Below, piece by piece: positions 3,094 to 5,972 of a stretch of DNA of 5,972 nucleotides; positions within the stretch are counted from its first letter, which is position 1, and every line of letters starts with the position of its first letter. The DNA lies in the NCBI GenBank assembly GCA_030631525.1, contig DAOVKY010000051.1:1-5972 (forward strand), written 5' to 3'. Source of the DNA: a bacterium (lineage in GTDB: Bacteria > JAHJDO01). The position numbers and the translations under genes were made by a program. The notes beneath the pieces are model-generated. The model was not told the origin of the DNA. It saw only the letters and a list, made by a program, of their open reading frames with translations, and searched no databases.

Positions 3094-5972
3094 ATGTACA
3101 GCAATTATTATAACCAGTTAAATGATAAACAAAAAGCAGTTGTTGATAATATCAAAGAACATGTTGTTGTTCTGGCAGGCCCGGGCACTGGAAAAACCCA
3201 GGTGCTTTCTGTAAGAACAGCAAATATACTAAAAAGAAACGATGCTTCTCCGTCAAATATCCTTATCCTGAGCTTTACCAATGCTGCTGCTGGAACTATC
3301 AGAGAGAGGATTGTTGAGATCATCGGCACAGACGGTTATTTTGTAGAAGTTGGGACGTATCACAGCCTTGCAAATTCAATCATTACTGAATCAGAGGAAG
3401 TATCTGAGACCTTTGGAGAAAAAATAGAACTGCAGGATACGGAGAGAATCAAACTCATAAGACACATTCTGGACACACTTGATAATATCCCTGAAATCAG
3501 ACCATTTAGAGCGCCTTATCATTATGAAAAGGAGATTGTTAAGAACATAAATATCTTAAAAAGGGAAGGGATTACCCCTTCGGATTTTTCCCAATGTCTG
3601 AGTAATATCTCTTATGATGGAGAGATTATTCAGGAAAAACATATTCCAAGACTTCAGCAGTTTGGCAAGGTTTATAAAATGTATGAAGAGATCAAGAACG
3701 CAGAAGAAGAACAGGTTCTTGATGAGAGAGGGAGATATGATTTTGACGATATGATAATCATGGCAACTCATGTTTTGAATCATGAAAAGAATCTTGGTAA
3801 AAAGTACAGGGAGAAATTCAGCTATATTATGGTGGATGAGTTTCAGGATACAAACAAAGCTCAACTCAAACTGCTTCTAAGCCTTATTGATCCTGAGAAA
3901 ACTAATCTATGTGTAGTTGGAGATGATGACCAGTCAATATACAGATTTCAAGGCGCATCTATTGCAAATTTCAAGACAATAAAAGACAGATTTAAGAATC
4001 TCACACAAATGATTCTTACAGAAAACTATCGCTCAACTCCGAAAATACTTAATATATCAAAAAAACTTATAGAAGGAATCCCTTCTAATGAGAGAATATC
4101 TCAAAAATCTTTGATCCCGCGCCACGGACCAAAGTCAGTGGTTTCCTCTAACGGGGTAAAATCCCTAAAATTCGGTTCCCTCAGAGAAGAGATATTATTT
4201 ATTGTAGAGGAAATTAAAAGGCTTGTTAGAGAGCAGCTTATACCCGGTGATGATCCATACAGCGATATAGCCGTACTCCTTAGAACAAGAAAAGACATAT
4301 TGCCTATTATTGATGCATTCCTGCAAACAGGAATTCCATATGTAACAGACGGCAAAGAGGATATAAGCTCCCATCTGCGTGTCAGGCAGCTGCTTTCAGC
4401 TCTAAACCTTGCAGTAAATTCACATAATCCTGAGAATGCAGATAGGTATATATTTGAACTGCTTGCTTCAGATTATTTTGAAATAGATATAAGTGATATG
4501 ACTGCATTACTGAGTTATGTAAGCTTAAAAAAGAGAAAAAATATTAATGAGAATAAACCTGTTACTCTTCTTGAAGAAATAACATCCGGGTTTCCATTAC
4601 CTATCAACCTTAAAAAACCTCTAAAATTACATAGATTCTCACAGACAATTCAAAGACTTATCAAGGATTCAAGCACGCGTCCGGTTCATCAGCTAATACT
4701 CCAATATATAAAGGATTCTGGAATGCTTGAGTTTATATTAGCGCAATATGAAACAGACCAGATATTAAAAGTAAGAGATTTAAGAGCAATCTCTTCTTTT
4801 ATTGAGTATGTAAAGGAACAGGCAACTACTAATCCTTTAATGACGATTACTGATCTAATGGAAGATATTAATTTACAACAATCCTACGGCATAGGAATTC
4901 AAGGTATACTTGCAAGTTCTCATCAAAAAGGGGTCAGGGTATTAACAGCTCACAGCGGGAAGGGAACTGAATTTCATACTGTTTTTATTCCTTTTTGTAT
5001 TCATGATAAAAAATGGCCTAAAAAACTGATTACAGATCTAATACCTATCCCGCAAACTATTCTTCAAATACCTAAAAGTGTATGTTCCAGGGAATCGATG
5101 AAGAAACTCAATGTATTTGATGAAATAAGACTATTCTATGTAGCATGCACGAGGGCTAAAGCGAACCTGTTTTTTACTGCCGCTCCTATGGAAAAAGATA
5201 TTCCAAGCATGTTCCTTAAGAATATGGGTATTGAGCCTCAACTATGCCTAATACCTGAAGAACATGTTCTCAGATTTTCAATAGATACAGTTAAGGAACG
5301 TCCTCCATTTTTGCAGACGGATGAAATCCTCGAAGACTATGTAAAATCCATAAGCTTAAATCCAACAAATGTGAATGACTACATAAGATGCAGAAGATAT
5401 TTTCTTTATAATAATCTGTTAATGCTTCCAAACGAGTTTACAGAAGGACAAGTATTTGGGATCTGCGCTCACAAGGCATTAAGTAAAGTCTATCAGGAAT
5501 ACAAAAAGAGGCGAAGTCTCTTGAGACGAAGTCTCCCTGAATTTGAGCTTTTTGAGAGTGCTTTTAATATATGTCTAAAAAATATATCTTCAGGGAAAAG
5601 GATAGAACAGGGCTGCCTTGGAAAGATTGATGAGCTCAGAAACTGGTATCAGAAAAAGGCCGAAAGCCCCGCGTCTGTTTTGTTTGTAGAAAAAAGTCTT
5701 GGGATACTCATAGATGAGAATATCTCTTTTTCAGGTAGATTTGACAGAATAGATACTGTTGGAAGCAACAGAAATGTGTGCGTTATTGATTACAAAACCG
5801 GAGATGCGTACAGACATATAAAAAGCATTACAGACAATAATGATCCTACCAATAAAGACTGCGACCAATATCTCCATCAGCTAATAGCATATAAGTTAAT
5901 ACTCGAAAATCAACCCGAGCCTTATAAAGTAGTATCATGCAAACTTGAGTTTTTGGAGCCTTCAAAAAGAAC
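3094..5972 (+). CDS. UvrD/PcrA-type SF1 helicase fused to RecB-family PD-(D/E)XK nuclease (partial, 3' end missing)
   Basis: A DNA translocase-nuclease, probably acting on DNA ends in recombination or repair; the frame is open for 959 codons to the right edge. Helicase motifs occur in order: Q motif LNDKQKAVV (9-17), Walker A GPGTGKT (29-35), Ia SFTNAAAGTIRERI (60-73), II VDEFQD (247-252), III VVGDDDQSIYRFQGA (274-288), IV TENYRST (309-315), V VRVLTAHSGKGTEFHTVFIP (614-633), VI RLFYVACTRAK (679-689). A RecB/AddB-type nuclease follows: YIRCRRYF (763-770), His793, GRFDRID with Asp884, VIDYKTG with Asp899 and Lys901, and QLIAY with Gln929 and Tyr933, so the active site looks intact. Cys766 could be an Fe-S ligand as in AddB, but the C-terminus is not visible. 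One chain with both activities resembles AdnA/AdnB subunits. The ATG is the first start after an in-frame stop (3088-3090) and is 8 codons before the Q motif; no good ribosome binding site precedes it. Confidence 0.93.
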   Translation, partial: MYSNYYNQLNDKQKAVVDNIKEHVVVLAGPGTGKTQVLSVRTANILKRNDASPSNILILSFTNAAAGTIRERIVEIIGTDGYFVEVGTYHSLANSIITESEEVSETFGEKIELQDTERIKLIRHILDTLDNIPEIRPFRAPYHYEKEIVKNINILKREGITPSDFSQCLSNISYDGEIIQEKHIPRLQQFGKVYKMYEEIKNAEEEQVLDERGRYDFDDMIIMATHVLNHEKNLGKKYREKFSYIMVDEFQDTNKAQLKLLLSLIDPEKTNLCVVGDDDQSIYRFQGASIANFKTIKDRFKNLTQMILTENYRSTPKILNISKKLIEGIPSNERISQKSLIPRHGPKSVVSSNGVKSLKFGSLREEILFIVEEIKRLVREQLIPGDDPYSDIAVLLRTRKDILPIIDAFLQTGIPYVTDGKEDISSHLRVRQLLSALNLAVNSHNPENADRYIFELLASDYFEIDISDMTALLSYVSLKKRKNINENKPVTLLEEITSGFPLPINLKKPLKLHRFSQTIQRLIKDSSTRPVHQLILQYIKDSGMLEFILAQYETDQILKVRDLRAISSFIEYVKEQATTNPLMTITDLMEDINLQQSYGIGIQGILASSHQKGVRVLTAHSGKGTEFHTVFIPFCIHDKKWPKKLITDLIPIPQTILQIPKSVCSRESMKKLNVFDEIRLFYVACTRAKANLFFTAAPMEKDIPSMFLKNMGIEPQLCLIPEEHVLRFSIDTVKERPPFLQTDEILEDYVKSISLNPTNVNDYIRCRRYFLYNNLLMLPNEFTEGQVFGICAHKALSKVYQEYKKRRSLLRRSLPEFELFESAFNICLKNISSGKRIEQGCLGKIDELRNWYQKKAESPASVLFVEKSLGILIDENISFSGRFDRIDTVGSNRNVCVIDYKTGDAYRHIKSITDNNDPTNKDCDQYLHQLIAYKLILENQPEPYKVVSCKLEFLEPSKR

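Noticed and set aside
3108..3329. Minus-strand open frame of 73 codons
   Set aside because: It lies opposite helicase motifs I and Ia; the plus-strand frame is clearly the coding one and the antisense product has no recognisable feature.
3556..3864. Minus-strand open frame of 102 codons
   Set aside because: It is antisense to the helicase region ending at motif II (DEFQD); its hydrophobic look is a by-product of the charged, AT-rich sense codons.
4101..4355. Minus-strand open frame of 84 codons
   Set aside because: Antisense to the helicase between motifs IV and V, with no start signal or family pattern.
1..5972. CRISPR array, tRNA or rRNA genes
   Set aside because: No regularly spaced repeats were found, and no tRNA cloverleaf or rRNA-like conserved stretch was recognised on either strand by eye.

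Overview
The window looks like chromosomal DNA of an AT-rich (by eye), Gram-negative-type (diderm) bacterium. The diderm inference rests on the start of an apolipoprotein N-acyltransferase gene (lnt) at the left edge, coupled to acpS and rodA. Nothing here fixes the species. The mix of conserved cell-envelope genes, palindromic intergenic repeats and a large helicase-nuclease fusion would suit an uncultured lineage known mainly from metagenomes, but that is inference.

Left block (1-1593, all minus strand): rodA (elongasome peptidoglycan polymerase), acpS (holo-acyl-carrier-protein synthase) and the first 42 codons of lnt are packed with 1-2 nt between genes. They read leftwards as one envelope/lipid operon.

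Repeat-rich spacer (1594-1793): four small dyads sit between rodA and the next gene. The best is a 51-bp imperfect palindrome of the 'GTCATTGCGA...TCGCAATGAC' type. Another, of the 'CTCACCC...CCCTCT' type, abuts rodA and seems to supply its ribosome binding site.

Accessory module (1794-2437, minus strand): a 62-codon gene for a small protein overlaps by 50 nt, in another frame, a GTG-started gene for a MNT/AbiEii-like nucleotidyltransferase that keeps its catalytic aspartates. The layout resembles a translationally coupled two-gene module, possibly toxin-antitoxin-like. A candidate promoter with a 12-bp palindrome in its spacer lies upstream.

Right block: a single-pass membrane protein of unknown function (2468-2923, minus strand) is divergent from a very large plus-strand gene (3094 to the right edge, open for 959 codons). 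The latter encodes a UvrD/PcrA-type SF1 helicase fused to a RecB/AddB-type PD-(D/E)XK nuclease, presumably an end-processing enzyme for recombination or repair. The 170-bp divergent region holds two perfect TATAAT boxes in a 10-bp direct repeat spaced 30 bp apart, and a 14-bp dyad near the membrane-protein gene.
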